From Acinetobacter chinensis (GTDB lineage Bacteria > Pseudomonadota > Gammaproteobacteria > Pseudomonadales > Moraxellaceae), in the NCBI RefSeq assembly GCF_002165375.2, contig NZ_CP032134.1:496001-560000 (forward strand): 64,000 nucleotides of DNA. The letters run 5' to 3'. Below the pieces are notes generated by a model, which made no database searches, was not told where the DNA came from, and worked only from the letters and a program-made list of their open reading frames with translations. This document shows, piece after piece, positions 24,608-33,588 of the stretch. A program made the translations under genes and the position numbers. The stretch's first letter is position 1. Each line of letters begins with the position of its first letter.

Positions 24608-25366
24608 ATGTGGAAAAAAATCAGAGTATCCATTTTACTGGTGATTTTACTGATTGTTGCTGTGAATGCCTGGCGGGATATGAATCAGGACTGGACTAAG
24701 CCTGTGATTGTTCTGTTGCATCCTGTCAACGCAGATGGAAGTGAAGTGACGCAAGCCTATATTCAGCAACTGTCTGCTGTAGATATGATAGAAGCACAGG
24801 ATTATATTCTTAGTCAGAGTCAGCATCTGAGGGGGAATCCTGTTCAGATTTATTTTCAGCTGGGGCGTCAGATCAATCAGCTGGCACCCAAGGTACCTGA
24901 AACAGGCAGCATGGCTGATACCATCATCTGGAGTCTGAAGTTTCGTTATTACGCCTGGCGACAGCAGGAAAGTGCAGATGGTCGTCCGGGTGTGACCCTG
25001 TATCTGAATTACTATAACCCTAAGCAGACGAAGCTTTTAAAACACTCTGTGGCTTTACAGCGGGGTAAAATTGGTTCGGTCAATCTGTTTGCATCAGGCA
25101 GGCATAGTGGTTCAAATAAAGTGGTGATGCTGCATGAGCTGATGCATACTTTTGGAGCAACAGACAAATACAACATGCAGACAGGGCAGCCAGTCTTTCC
25201 TGAGGGTTATGCAGCTCCTGATCAGCAACCGTTGTTCCCTCAGAAACGTGCAGAACTGATGGGTGGCTATATTCCACTGAGTGATCAAAAGAGTGTTACT
25301 CCTTCAAAACTCGAAGATACCATGATCAGTACGCTGACAGCTCAGGAAATGGGCTGGCTGAAATAA
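24608..25366 (+). CDS. Putative zinc metalloprotease with HExxHxxGxxD motif, exported or membrane-anchored
   Basis: This 252-aa protein has an N-terminal hydrophobic segment (residues 5-21, IRVSILLVILLIVAVNA), so it is anchored in, or exported across, the inner membrane. His176-Glu177-x-x-His180-x-x-Gly183-x-x-Asp186 (HELMHTFGATD) is the metzincin zinc-binding pattern, with Asp as the third ligand as in snapalysin-type enzymes. Met-containing AELMGGYIPL, about 37 residues later, could be the Met-turn. I know no close named homologue, and its substrate is unknown. It follows the Nudix gene by 21 bases. Confidence 0.75.
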   Translation: MWKKIRVSILLVILLIVAVNAWRDMNQDWTKPVIVLLHPVNADGSEVTQAYIQQLSAVDMIEAQDYILSQSQHLRGNPVQIYFQLGRQINQLAPKVPETGSMADTIIWSLKFRYYAWRQQESADGRPGVTLYLNYYNPKQTKLLKHSVALQRGKIGSVNLFASGRHSGSNKVVMLHELMHTFGATDKYNMQTGQPVFPEGYAAPDQQPLFPQKRAELMGGYIPLSDQKSVTPSKLEDTMISTLTAQEMGWLK

Positions 25367-25483
25367 GACGGGCTGCCTGTAGCTGGAGCCATATTTTGTT
25401 CCTGTTCAGATGCAGTTTTTATACAGACAGCCTGTTGAAACAGCGCAACAATAAAGCAGGTGCATGACAACGAAGAGAAAAAT

Positions 25484-26047
25484 ATGCGTACAGTGGGAAA
25501 CGATCTGATTCGCCATCAACTTCATGAAAACAGAAAGTGGTATTTATTGCTTGGGGCAATACTGGTTATTTTTGGACTGGTTTTACTGGGATCACTCGGC
25601 TTTGCGACATTAACGGTCGTCATGCTGTTTGGCGTGCTGATGATGATTGGTGGTGTATTACACCTGATTGCGGCTTTTAAAATATTTGATGGTGGATTGC
25701 GCTGGCTATGGGCGCTGTTTGGGCTGCTGTATATCGGGGCAGGTTATTATGCATTTAAGGCACCTGTAACAACGGCCGTCGTGTTGACCAACTTACTGGC
25801 TGTGGCTTTGCTGATCGCAGGATTTATCCGGATTATTAATGCTTTTATGCTGAAGCCAATGCATGGCTGGGGATGGACGTTATTTTCAGGCATACTGACG
25901 CTGATCACCGGTGTCATGATTCTGGCAACACCCGATTCACCTTTCTGGGTACTGGGGTTGTTTCTGGGTGTGGATATTCTGTTTCAGGGGGTCAATTATC
26001 TGACTTTTGCTGCCGCAATTAAGAAGATACCGCCTGCAAGCCATTGA
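25484..26047 (+). CDS. HdeD-like (DUF308) membrane protein
   Basis: This 187-aa protein has about six membrane helices in three pairs, each with the glycine-rich pattern of the DUF308/HdeD family (LGAILVIFGLVLLGS, LFGVLMMIGGVLHLI, LLAVALLIAGFIRII, FSGILTLITGVMILA). HdeD in E. coli is linked to acid resistance at high cell density; no such role is shown here. A GTG at 25460 would extend it by eight residues, but the ATG at 25484 is nearer to a GAAGAG SD and gives the usual length. A terminator follows. Confidence 0.85.
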   Translation: MRTVGNDLIRHQLHENRKWYLLLGAILVIFGLVLLGSLGFATLTVVMLFGVLMMIGGVLHLIAAFKIFDGGLRWLWALFGLLYIGAGYYAFKAPVTTAVVLTNLLAVALLIAGFIRIINAFMLKPMHGWGWTLFSGILTLITGVMILATPDSPFWVLGLFLGVDILFQGVNYLTFAAAIKKIPPASH

Positions 26048-26062
26048 TGACTTGTAAATAAT

Positions 26063-26093
26063 AAAAATGCCCGGTCAGTCGTTGGGCATTTTT
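26063..26093 (+). terminator. Intrinsic terminator of the HdeD-like gene
   Basis: Ten-base perfect arms AAAAATGCCC (26063-26072) and GGGCATTTTT (26084-26093) surround an 11-base loop, with the T-tract as the outer part of the right arm. It lies 15 bases after the stop. Confidence 0.85.
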
Positions 26094-26156
26094 ATTGATT
26101 CTGTTGAAATTTAAGCACTGATTGGGTCTGTACTTTGATAAAGATAAAAGTAATCT

Positions 26157-26606
26157 TTATGGGCTGACCTGATACTGACTTGAAATGGCAATGCGATTCC
26201 AGGTGTTGATCACAATGGCGATCCATTCAATCGCTGTAATTTCATCATCATTCAGCACTTTTTTTGCAGCAGTATAGGCTTCATCAGGAAAATGCTGCTG
26301 TGCGATCAGAGTGATTTCTTCAATCAGAACTAGTGCTGCACGTTCTTTTTCTGAAAAATACTGACTTTCACGCCATGCACTGATCAAGGTAATCCGATCA
26401 ATGGATTCACCTGCTTTGATTGCATCCTGGGTGTGCATACGGACACAGAAAGCACATTGGTTAATCTGTGAAGCACGTAATTTTAAAAGGTGTGAAAAAC
26501 CTGAGTCCAGACCTGCCTGTTTCACTTTTTGCATGGATAGATTTTCAAGTTCAAGGACAGTTTTATACAGTTCAGGTGCTGTTTTTCCTAAATTGACTCG
26601 TTCCAT
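26157..26606 (-). CDS. AhpD-like / carboxymuconolactone decarboxylase family protein
   Basis: This protein has the alkylhydroperoxidase AhpD-core motif LRASQINQCAFCVRMHTQ (about residues 45-62 from the chosen start), with the Cys-x-x-Cys redox pair and the following His. Members reduce peroxides or act as small dehydrogenase-like redox proteins. The frame opens with GTG at 26615. The ATG at 26606, with AAAGAAG eight bases upstream, is preferred and gives 149 aa. It has no obvious partner (no ahpC nearby), so its reductant is unknown. Confidence 0.88.
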   Translation of the reverse strand: MERVNLGKTAPELYKTVLELENLSMQKVKQAGLDSGFSHLLKLRASQINQCAFCVRMHTQDAIKAGESIDRITLISAWRESQYFSEKERAALVLIEEITLIAQQHFPDEAYTAAKKVLNDDEITAIEWIAIVINTWNRIAISSQYQVSP

Positions 26607-26703
26607 ATTCATCACTTCTTTAGCTTTGGAAATTATTTATCAGTTTATCTATGTGTAAAAAGTCGTTATGTTAATTTTTGAATCAGCAACGCTTGAAAAT
26701 TAA

Positions 26704-27837
26704 ATGTCAAAATGTTTTGTCCTCGCCCCTGACTCTTTCAAAGAAAGCATGACTGCTGTGCAAGCCTGCCATGCTATGCAGAGCGGCATTCAGAAAGTGA
26801 TACCCGATGCGGAGTTTATTCATGTCCCTATGGCTGATGGTGGCGAGGGAACAGTGGATGCGTTAGTGGCAGCGAGAAATGGGCGAAAAGTTGCAGTTGA
26901 AGTTTCAGGACCATTATTCAGTCAGAAAATTCAGACATATTTCGGTTTGATTGAAAATGATCAAACCGCTGTAATAGAAATGGCACTCGCCAATGGCATT
27001 CATCTGATTGAAAAATCTCAGCGTAACCCATTATTTACATCGACCTTTGGCACAGGGGAAATGATCAGTGCTGCGCTGGATCTGGGTGTTTCGAAAATTA
27101 TTATTGGTCTGGGGGGGAGTATGACCAATGATGCGGGTGCAGGCATGGCTCAGGCATTGGGTGTCAGCTTCCTGAATGATCATGGACAGTCTGTGGCAGT
27201 GGGCGGTGGTCAGTTGAATCAGGTGACTCAAATTGATCTTTCAGAACTGGATTCACGTTTAAAGCAGACTGAAATCATGATTGCCAGTGATGTGAATAAT
27301 CCTCTGTGTGGTGAAAATGGTGCTTCTCATGTTTTTGCACCACAGAAAGGTGCAAGCCCTGAAATGGTGGAAATGCTGGATCAGAATTTAAAGCATTTTG
27401 CTGATCTGGTTGAATCCACTTTAAAGATTGATCAACAGAATGTTGCGGGGGCAGGGGCAGCAGGTGGTTTGGGTTTTGGTCTGATGGCTTTTGCAGGTGC
27501 GACAATCCGTTCAGGTGTGGAAATCGTGATTGAAGAAACGCAGCTTGCTGACAAAATAGCTCAGGCTGATTATGTACTGACAGGTGAGGGGGGCATAGAT
27601 TTTCAGACGAAGTTTGGTAAAACCCCGTTTGGTGTGGCGCAGCTGGCAAAGCGTTTCAATACACCTGTAATTGCTTTGGCAGGTTATGTTGGTGAAGGCA
27701 TTGAAGAATTGTACGATGAGGGATTTACTGCGATTTTTGGTATTGTTGATGGTGCTTGTGATCTGCAGACAGCATTAAAAAATGGAGAAAAGAATCTGGA
27801 AAGAAGCTGTGAAAATATTGCCAGATTAATCCTGTAA
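26704..27837 (+). CDS. Glycerate kinase (GarK/GlxK family)
   Basis: This 377-aa cytosolic kinase phosphorylates D-glycerate with ATP, giving a phosphoglycerate, usually at the end of glyoxylate, glucarate or glycine-related catabolism. The N-terminal LAPDSFKESMTA, the early PMADGGEGTVDAL and the segment IIGLGGSMTNDAGAGMAQALG (about 135-155) are characteristic, as is the late LTGEGGIDFQTKFGKTP. No glyoxylate carboligase, hydroxypyruvate isomerase or tartronate reductase gene lies beside it, so the upstream pathway is not visible here. Confidence 0.95.
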   Translation: MSKCFVLAPDSFKESMTAVQACHAMQSGIQKVIPDAEFIHVPMADGGEGTVDALVAARNGRKVAVEVSGPLFSQKIQTYFGLIENDQTAVIEMALANGIHLIEKSQRNPLFTSTFGTGEMISAALDLGVSKIIIGLGGSMTNDAGAGMAQALGVSFLNDHGQSVAVGGGQLNQVTQIDLSELDSRLKQTEIMIASDVNNPLCGENGASHVFAPQKGASPEMVEMLDQNLKHFADLVESTLKIDQQNVAGAGAAGGLGFGLMAFAGATIRSGVEIVIEETQLADKIAQADYVLTGEGGIDFQTKFGKTPFGVAQLAKRFNTPVIALAGYVGEGIEELYDEGFTAIFGIVDGACDLQTALKNGEKNLERSCENIARLIL

Positions 27838-27912
27838 ACGAATGAAAAGGAAAAGTCATTTTTAAAAGACAGGTCTGCTAAACTAACGCCATTCGCAAAT
27901 TGATGAGTAAAA

Positions 27913-29904
27913 ATGAGTTTAGCCCAGCTGATAAATGAATTGAACCCGCAACAGAAACAGGCTGCCACCACAGAGGCAAAGCACAGTCTGGTACTTGCAG
28001 GGGCAGGTTGTGGCAAAACCAAAACCATTGTGGCGCGGGCAGCCTACCTGATAGATCAGGGTGTTCCGGCAAACCAGATTCAGATTCTGACCTTTACCCG
28101 CCGTTCAGCGAGTGAAATTGTCGCACGGGTGGAACTGGCGCTGGGCGATGAAGCTAAAGGTTTGCGTGCTTCCACGTTCCATACATTCTGTATGTATTTA
28201 CTGCGCCGTGTGCCTAAGGCATTTGGACTGGAACAGTTTTCCATTATTGATCGGGATGATCAGCTCATGCTGTTCCGTCTGATCCGTGGTAAGGATGATA
28301 AAAAAAATCCTAACGCCTTGCCAAAACCCCAGCAGCTTTGTGATGTCTATTCCTATGCGCGGAACACCCGTCAGAAACTGAGTCTTTCCCTGGAAAAACA
28401 GCATCCGGAATTTCTGGAATATAAAGATCAGATTGCAGAGATTATGAAGGAATACGAGGCTCGGAAGCGGGCACGTCACTTTCTCGATTACGATGATATT
28501 CTGGCTGTGGTCGCTTCTGCACTGGCGCAGTCTGAAGGGTTGTGTGAGTATGTGGCAGGGCTGTGTCAGCACATGCTGGTGGATGAAATGCAGGACACCA
28601 ATCCCTTGCAGTGGGCAATTCTTGAGCCTTTAAAAGATCAGACCAGTCTGTTCTGCGTGGGTGATGACGCACAGTCCATCTACGGCTTTCGTGGTGCAGA
28701 TTTTGAAAATATTCACCATTTCAAAGACCGTGTACCCGATGCAGTTGTCCATAAACTGGAAAAGAACTATCGTTCCACCCAGGAAATTTTGGATCTGTCC
28801 AACTGGTTGCTTGATCAAAGCCCGATTGATTATGACAAAAAACTCGAAGCGTACCGTGGAGAGGGTATAGCGCCTCGTCTTCATGTTTTCCCGAATGAGT
28901 TTGATGAAGCGAAATGGATTGCGATTGATATCAAAGAACGACATCTGCTGGAAAGTGCATCATGGAATGATCACATGGTGCTGGTGCGTTCAGCTTTTGC
29001 AGCACGTCATATTGAGGCTGCCTTTATTCAGGCGAATGTGCCCTATCGTTTTATTGGGGGCATGAAACTGCTGGAAACAGCGCATGTGAAGGATTTACTC
29101 AGTTTGCTGCGTGTTGTTGCCAACCCAATGGATGATATCGCCTGGATGCGCTTTCTGACGCTGTGGAATGGTGTGGGGGATGTCAGTGCCAGTAAACTCG
29201 CGCAGCAGTTATTACTGGAAGCTGACTTTGATCAGCTGATGCTGAAACTGGAAAAATTTGGACGTATTCCAGAAAATACACTGCTCATTATGAAGCAGAT
29301 GCAGGTACTGAAAACAGAAGTGGAAGCCTGCGTCCGACTGGGTGTGGAAGCCATTCTGCAGCAGCTGGAAGAAAATTATGCCAAAAAAGACTGGCATAAG
29401 CGGGTCGGAGACTTTGAGCTGGTCAAACAGCTGGCTTCAAAACATGCTCAGCTGAGTGAGTTTCTGGAAGAATATGTGCTTGATCCTGTCTCCATTTCCG
29501 AGATTGAGCGTCAGTCACAGGATGATGTGGTCACACTCATTACCATTCATTCAGCAAAGGGAACTGAACAGAAAGTCTGTTATGTAGCGAATGTATCCGC
29601 AGGACAGTACCCACATGCACGTGCGCAAGGTAACTTTGACGAAGTTGAGGAAGAACGCCGTGTGCTGTATGTGGCACTGACACGGGCGCAGAATGAACTG
29701 ATTCTGACTAAGCAGAATCTGAGTCTGTGGGCAAAAGATCAGGTGGATGAGCAGGGGCGTAAGATCGAAAGTTATTTTCTGAATGATCTGAGCCGTATTT
29801 TATGTACTACGGAAACGCATTACCGTCCCCGTCAGCAGACAGTAAAAAGTGCCTTGATCGAACGTCAGGCGATTAATTTAGATTTTGGTATAGATCTGGA
29901 TTAA
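27913..29904 (+). CDS. UvrD/Rep-type superfamily 1A DNA helicase
   Basis: This 663-aa ATP-dependent 3'-5' helicase has motif I LAGAGCGKTKT (residues 27-37), motif Ia LTFTRRSASEI, motif II VDEMQDTNPLQW, motif III GDDAQSIYGFRGADF, motif V ITIHSAKGTEQK and motif VI RRVLYVALTRAQNEL. The length is close to Rep but clearly below the ~720 aa of UvrD, and the tail lacks the UvrD C-terminal extension. It may act in repair or at stalled forks; I cannot place it as Rep or UvrD. The RRM gene starts 29 bases after its stop. Confidence 0.93.
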   Translation: MSLAQLINELNPQQKQAATTEAKHSLVLAGAGCGKTKTIVARAAYLIDQGVPANQIQILTFTRRSASEIVARVELALGDEAKGLRASTFHTFCMYLLRRVPKAFGLEQFSIIDRDDQLMLFRLIRGKDDKKNPNALPKPQQLCDVYSYARNTRQKLSLSLEKQHPEFLEYKDQIAEIMKEYEARKRARHFLDYDDILAVVASALAQSEGLCEYVAGLCQHMLVDEMQDTNPLQWAILEPLKDQTSLFCVGDDAQSIYGFRGADFENIHHFKDRVPDAVVHKLEKNYRSTQEILDLSNWLLDQSPIDYDKKLEAYRGEGIAPRLHVFPNEFDEAKWIAIDIKERHLLESASWNDHMVLVRSAFAARHIEAAFIQANVPYRFIGGMKLLETAHVKDLLSLLRVVANPMDDIAWMRFLTLWNGVGDVSASKLAQQLLLEADFDQLMLKLEKFGRIPENTLLIMKQMQVLKTEVEACVRLGVEAILQQLEENYAKKDWHKRVGDFELVKQLASKHAQLSEFLEEYVLDPVSISEIERQSQDDVVTLITIHSAKGTEQKVCYVANVSAGQYPHARAQGNFDEVEEERRVLYVALTRAQNELILTKQNLSLWAKDQVDEQGRKIESYFLNDLSRILCTTETHYRPRQQTVKSALIERQAINLDFGIDLD

Positions 29905-29933
29905 ACTATGTGGAAGATATTACAGGTTTTATC

Positions 29934-30185
29934 ATGAAAATTTTAGTGCGTAACCTTGAGCGTTCGATCACAGAAGCTGAATTACTTGAGCTGTTTAAAC
30001 CTTTTGGTGCTGTAGAGTCTGCGGTGGTTGTGATGGATGCTGAGTCAGGCAAATCCAAAGGCTTTGGGTTTGTTGAAATGACAAATCCTCGTGAAGCGAT
30101 TAAAGCCATCAAAGGTTTAAATACGCTGAAAGTGAAAGGATGTGGGATTCGTGTGAAAGCTGCGGAAGAAAAACCAAAAGCTTAA
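29934..30185 (+). CDS. RRM-domain RNA-binding protein
   Basis: This is a single RNA-recognition motif. RNP2 (ILVRNL, residues 3-8) and RNP1 (KSKGFGFVEM, about 39-48) are complete, and the domain spans almost the entire 83 aa. The tail is Lys/Glu-rich. An upstream GTG (29910) is possible, but ATG 29934 has AGG seven bases upstream and begins right at the first RRM strand. Small single-RRM proteins occur in many bacteria; their targets are mostly unknown. It follows the helicase gene closely on the same strand and ends in a terminator, so co-transcription is likely. Confidence 0.9.
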   Translation: MKILVRNLERSITEAELLELFKPFGAVESAVVVMDAESGKSKGFGFVEMTNPREAIKAIKGLNTLKVKGCGIRVKAAEEKPKA

Positions 30186-30203
30186 ACTGAGTACACGACA
30201 TTG

Positions 30204-30229
30204 AAAAGGAGCAGAAATGCTCCTTTTTT
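30204..30229 (+). terminator. Intrinsic terminator of the helicase-RRM unit
   Basis: Nine-base arms AAAAGGAGC and GCTCCTTTT surround AGAAAT with further T residues. It lies 18 bases after the RRM stop. Confidence 0.88.
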
Positions 30230-30294
30230 ATTGTCTGAGAATATTGTCGCCAGTATATATTGAAACCCTGAAGCACTTAATTTAAGAACTGTAA

Positions 30295-30657
30295 ATGGAA
30301 AAACAATATTCTGCTTTGTCGATCGTCTCACCAGGTGGTTCTAAAATTGTACAGGGATTAAAGACCCTGGAAATACGTTCATGGTGTCCGCCTCATGTGC
30401 CAGTGAAAGATTTACTGATCGTGGAAAATCATCATTACCTGAGACAGGAGGGGGATGAAGACTCAGGACTGGCAGTCGCTGTTGTGGATATTGAATCGGT
30501 TCATCCCTGGCGTGAAGATGAACTGGAAGCAGCATGTGGTACTTACTGGGCAGAAGGATACTGGGCATGGGTGATCACCAGGGTTCGTCCACTTGACCCA
30601 CCTGTTCCTGTCGTTGCTAAACGGAAAATTTATACGGTGGAAATTGATCATGAATAA
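30295..30657 (+). CDS. ASCH-domain protein
   Basis: This 120-aa protein fits the ASCH (PUA-like) fold. It shows LSIVSPGGSKIVQGLKTLEIR (residues 8-28; the G-x-K-T-x-E-x-R core is the family signature), a following LLIVENHH strand, and VVDIESVHPW. The ASCH fold is predicted to bind RNA, and one E. coli member (YqfB) is an amidohydrolase for N4-acetylcytidine. Neither activity can be assigned here. It stands alone between the RRM and DUF6586-like genes. Confidence 0.8.
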   Translation: MEKQYSALSIVSPGGSKIVQGLKTLEIRSWCPPHVPVKDLLIVENHHYLRQEGDEDSGLAVAVVDIESVHPWREDELEAACGTYWAEGYWAWVITRVRPLDPPVPVVAKRKIYTVEIDHE

Positions 30658-30789
30658 TTTTTATTGTGTATTCGGTTTAATACAGATTAAGCTTACAGGG
30701 TCTGCTGAATCATCGGTTCAGTCTGTATGATGGGCTGAAGCAATGCAGACTTTTACGTCATAGACGCCAGAATTTTTTAGGAAATACTC

Positions 30790-31293
30790 ATGTCCCGTGT
30801 TGCCCGTTTTCATGCAGACCGTACCAATCAGAAGCTTTATTTTGCCAGACTTTCCTGTCAGCAGGCGGAACAGATTGAACATATTCAGCAGTCACAGGCG
30901 CATCGTGAAGCTGCTGTATTTCATCTGCATGGCGCTGTACTTGCCTTTTTACAGGAACTGGTGCGTTACTACCGCCTGAACGATATGACACCAACGCTGA
31001 AATCCATTGAAGAAAATATGGCGGCCAAAGGGCAGGTGTCACCTGAAGTTGCTGTGATGCAGCAACTGGCAAAGCAGGGTTTCATTGCGGAACTTAAACG
31101 GGCATACAGAATGTGTCAGTACACACCCGAGCCAAGTGCGCCTGAACCTGAAGATGAAACATCATCCAACCTGATTATTAAAGTGACACAGACACCGCAG
31201 GCATGGTTACCTGATACAAAAATCCTGCGGGAATGGCACCGTGAGCTGACTCATCTGATTGATGGATTCAGAAATGAAATGGTGGAATTCTAA
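30790..31293 (+). CDS. DUF6586-like conserved protein
   Basis: This 167-aa protein has RTNQKLYFARLSCQQAE near the N-terminus, then HREAAVFHLHGAVLAFLQELV, and an Asp/Glu-rich linker before LPDTKILREWHRELTHLID. The RTNQKLYFA...EAAxFHLxGA pattern is that of the family found near topA/lexA in pseudomonads, recalled as DUF6586. Its function is unknown. No signal peptide or membrane helix is visible, so it is probably cytoplasmic. An AGGA lies upstream of the ATG. Confidence 0.8.
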   Translation: MSRVARFHADRTNQKLYFARLSCQQAEQIEHIQQSQAHREAAVFHLHGAVLAFLQELVRYYRLNDMTPTLKSIEENMAAKGQVSPEVAVMQQLAKQGFIAELKRAYRMCQYTPEPSAPEPEDETSSNLIIKVTQTPQAWLPDTKILREWHRELTHLIDGFRNEMVEF

Positions 31294-31396
31294 GCAGAGG
31301 GGGAACCCTTGAACTTTGGAAAATTGCCCCGATATCAGTATTCTCAGTCACACAAAGTGTCCTGCTCTTTGTCACCATGTTGAACATGGAGGATTT

Positions 31397-31675
31397 ATGT
31401 CTATAGAACAATTGAAAGAATTATTTGGCAGCCAGGAAGCGATTCTGGAACTGGTTCAGCTGGAAGGTGGTGAACTGGCATTGAGAAATGCTGATTCTGA
31501 AAAAGAGCCATTGGTCAAAATTCAGTTTAATGACGAAGTGAAGGCATTGCTTGGTGATCAGACGGCAGTCGTTGCACAGCATATGATTCAGGCAGCCTTG
31601 TTTGGTTTGCTGGAAAAACAGATGGATCAGCTTCAGGCTGAAATTGTGGATGAAAAACCGCAGTATATGAGCTGA
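31397..31675 (+). CDS. Small acidic conserved protein
   Basis: This 92-aa acidic, helix-rich protein begins MSIEQLKELFGSQEAILEL and ends IVDEKPQYMS. The frame opens as early as 31316, but the ATG at 31397 has a strong SD (GGAGG, 31388-31392) and is chosen. Nothing identifies a domain. It follows the DUF6586-like gene by about 100 bases and ends at a terminator, so the two may form one transcript. Confidence 0.8.
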   Translation: MSIEQLKELFGSQEAILELVQLEGGELALRNADSEKEPLVKIQFNDEVKALLGDQTAVVAQHMIQAALFGLLEKQMDQLQAEIVDEKPQYMS

Positions 31676-31687
31676 TTTGTTTCATTG

Positions 31688-31716
31688 AAAAAACGCACCA
31701 GAGGGTGCGTTTTTTG
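31688..31716 (+). terminator. Intrinsic terminator between convergent genes
   Basis: Seven-base perfect arms ACGCACC and GGTGCGT surround AGAG, flanked by A and T tracts. It lies between the small acidic protein gene (+) and ybaL (-) and may serve both. Confidence 0.88.
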
Positions 31717-31730
31717 TTTTCAGTAACAGG

Positions 31731-33449
31731 TTAATGCGTAGGTGACTGATGGTGTGCGATCTGAATTTGATTCAGAATATGATTGGTCATATTCTTCGCC
31801 ATTTCTTCTTTGGCAAAATAAACCTCGCCAATTTCTTCTTTGCGTATCACTTCAGCTTCTTCTTTACTTTCAGCACAGACCAGTACCTGAATCTGTGGGT
31901 TGAGTGTTCTTGAAATATCAACGATACGATGAATATCAATGATATCCATAGGTGAAATCACCAGCAGGCGGGCATGCTGAATATGTGCCTGAATCAGGAC
32001 GCCAGCTTCGGTTGCCACACCGCTGACTGCAGCAATGCCTTTTTCACGCAGGTCTTCCACGATTTCCCGGTTTTCTTCTGCAATCACAACTTTAATATTT
32101 TCAGACATCAGGCTGCGGGTAATACGGCGACCGACCTCACCATGCCCAATAATCACCACCTGATCACGCAGGTAATCCTGTGAGACTTCATCCGGTAACA
32201 TCGCCAGTGGGTCACCACTGCGTTCCAGTAAGCGTGCCAGATGTGAGCGTTCACGTATCCAGTTCTGCACAGGTTCAATTGCAGAGAAAATGAACGTGTT
32301 CAGGGTAATGGAAATCAAAGCACCAGCCAGAATCAGGTTCTGACCTTCCAGGGATAACAGCTGGAGTGAGACACCCAGTGTGGCAAGAATGAAGGAGAAC
32401 TCACCGATCTGTGCAAGGCTTGCGCCTACAGTTAAAGCGGTGTTGAGCGGATAGCGGAAAAATAGAACCAGTGCCATAGCTGCAATGGTTTTACCAATCA
32501 TAATAATGGCAACCACTGCCAGAACATGGATTGGATCATCAATCAGAATGCGTGGGTCAAACAGCATACCGACAGAGACAAAGAACAGGATGGAAAAAAT
32601 TTCGCGTAAAGGCAGTGTTTCTTCCTCAGCACGGTGACTGAAGTCTGATTCTTTAACTACCATCCCTGCAAAGAATGCCCCCAGTGCCATAGAAACACCA
32701 AAAACTTTATATGCACCAAATGCGATGGAGACTGCGGCTGCAACCACTGTCAGGGTAAACAGCTCACGTGATCCGAGACGGGCAACAAACTGCATGATTA
32801 ATGGGACAAGTCTTTTACCCACAATCAGCATGAATGCGATAAAGCCGGTAACTTTCAGGAGTGTGATGCCCAGTGTCAGCCATATATTCTGCGTTGCAGA
32901 GCTGTCAGTGAGTGCCTTGCCACCCAACAGAACCGCAGTTGCAGGTAACAGTACCAGCACCAGTACCATGACCAGATCTTCAACCAGCAACCAGCCAACG
33001 GCAATTTTACCATTTACAGAATTGAGTAAACCTCTGTCACCCAAAGCTTTGAGTAGGACGACTGTACTTGCACAGGACAGGCTGAGACCAAAGACCAGGG
33101 CTGAGCCAAAACTCCATCCCCAGAGCATGGAAACAGCTATTCCGAGCAGTGTTGCTACAGCAATCTGTAAAATTGCACCAGGTAAAGCAATCCGTTTGAC
33201 CTGCATCAGGTCATTTAACGAAAAGTGCATACCTACGCCAAACATCAGGAACATCACGCCCAGTTCAGCGAGCTGGTTTGCCAGCTGAATATCCCCAACC
33301 ATACCTGGTGTATTGGGGCTGATGATAATTCCTGCGATCAGATATCCAATCAGAGGGGGGAGGCGTAGACGGGCAGCAAAATAGCCAAAAACAAGGGCTA
33401 AGCCAAAACCTGCGGCAAGTAATATAATCAGATCTACATCATGAGGCAC
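31731..33449 (-). CDS. ybaL: YbaL-like cation:proton antiporter (CPA2) with TrkA-N domain
   Basis: This 572-aa inner-membrane protein has an N-terminal sodium/hydrogen-exchanger domain of about 12 helices, with LPPLIGYLIAGIIISP, GVMFLMFGVGMHFSL and GLSLSCASTVVLLKALGDRG. A cytosolic NAD(H)-binding TrkA-N domain follows from about residue 430 (VVIIGHGEVGRR) and replaces the RCK domain of Kef-type channels. YbaL/KefB-like proteins move K+ or other cations against protons. The rpmG-rpmB operon lies 140 bases upstream on the same strand, with a terminator between them. Confidence 0.93.
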   Translation of the reverse strand: MPHDVDLIILLAAGFGLALVFGYFAARLRLPPLIGYLIAGIIISPNTPGMVGDIQLANQLAELGVMFLMFGVGMHFSLNDLMQVKRIALPGAILQIAVATLLGIAVSMLWGWSFGSALVFGLSLSCASTVVLLKALGDRGLLNSVNGKIAVGWLLVEDLVMVLVLVLLPATAVLLGGKALTDSSATQNIWLTLGITLLKVTGFIAFMLIVGKRLVPLIMQFVARLGSRELFTLTVVAAAVSIAFGAYKVFGVSMALGAFFAGMVVKESDFSHRAEEETLPLREIFSILFFVSVGMLFDPRILIDDPIHVLAVVAIIMIGKTIAAMALVLFFRYPLNTALTVGASLAQIGEFSFILATLGVSLQLLSLEGQNLILAGALISITLNTFIFSAIEPVQNWIRERSHLARLLERSGDPLAMLPDEVSQDYLRDQVVIIGHGEVGRRITRSLMSENIKVVIAEENREIVEDLREKGIAAVSGVATEAGVLIQAHIQHARLLVISPMDIIDIHRIVDISRTLNPQIQVLVCAESKEEAEVIRKEEIGEVYFAKEEMAKNMTNHILNQIQIAHHQSPTH

Positions 33450-33545
33450 TAAAGGCTCCTTAAGTAATGATTAAGGTGAAAACACAAGCACAAAAAATGC
33501 CAGAAAAGTCTCAGAAATTTTAACAAGCTGAATAAAAAAAGTGCA

Positions 33546-33575
33546 AAAAAAAACGACCAGAGAGGTCGTTTTTTT
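33546..33575 (-). terminator. Intrinsic terminator of rpmB-rpmG
   Basis: Arms ACGACC (33553-33558) and GGTCGT (33564-33569) surround AGAGA and lie within long A and T tracts. On the minus strand it follows rpmG by 14 bases. Confidence 0.88.
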
Positions 33576-33588
33576 AAGAAAACCAAAA

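Noticed and set aside
31316..31396. 27-codon N-terminal extension of the small acidic protein
   Set aside because: No SD precedes 31316, the extension is Cys/His-rich and unlike the rest, and ATG 31397 has a strong GGAGG.
32725..33288. 187-aa plus-strand open frame inside ybaL
   Set aside because: It is antisense to a clear antiporter gene, Ser/Thr/Pro-rich by reverse-complement codon effects, with no SD or domain.
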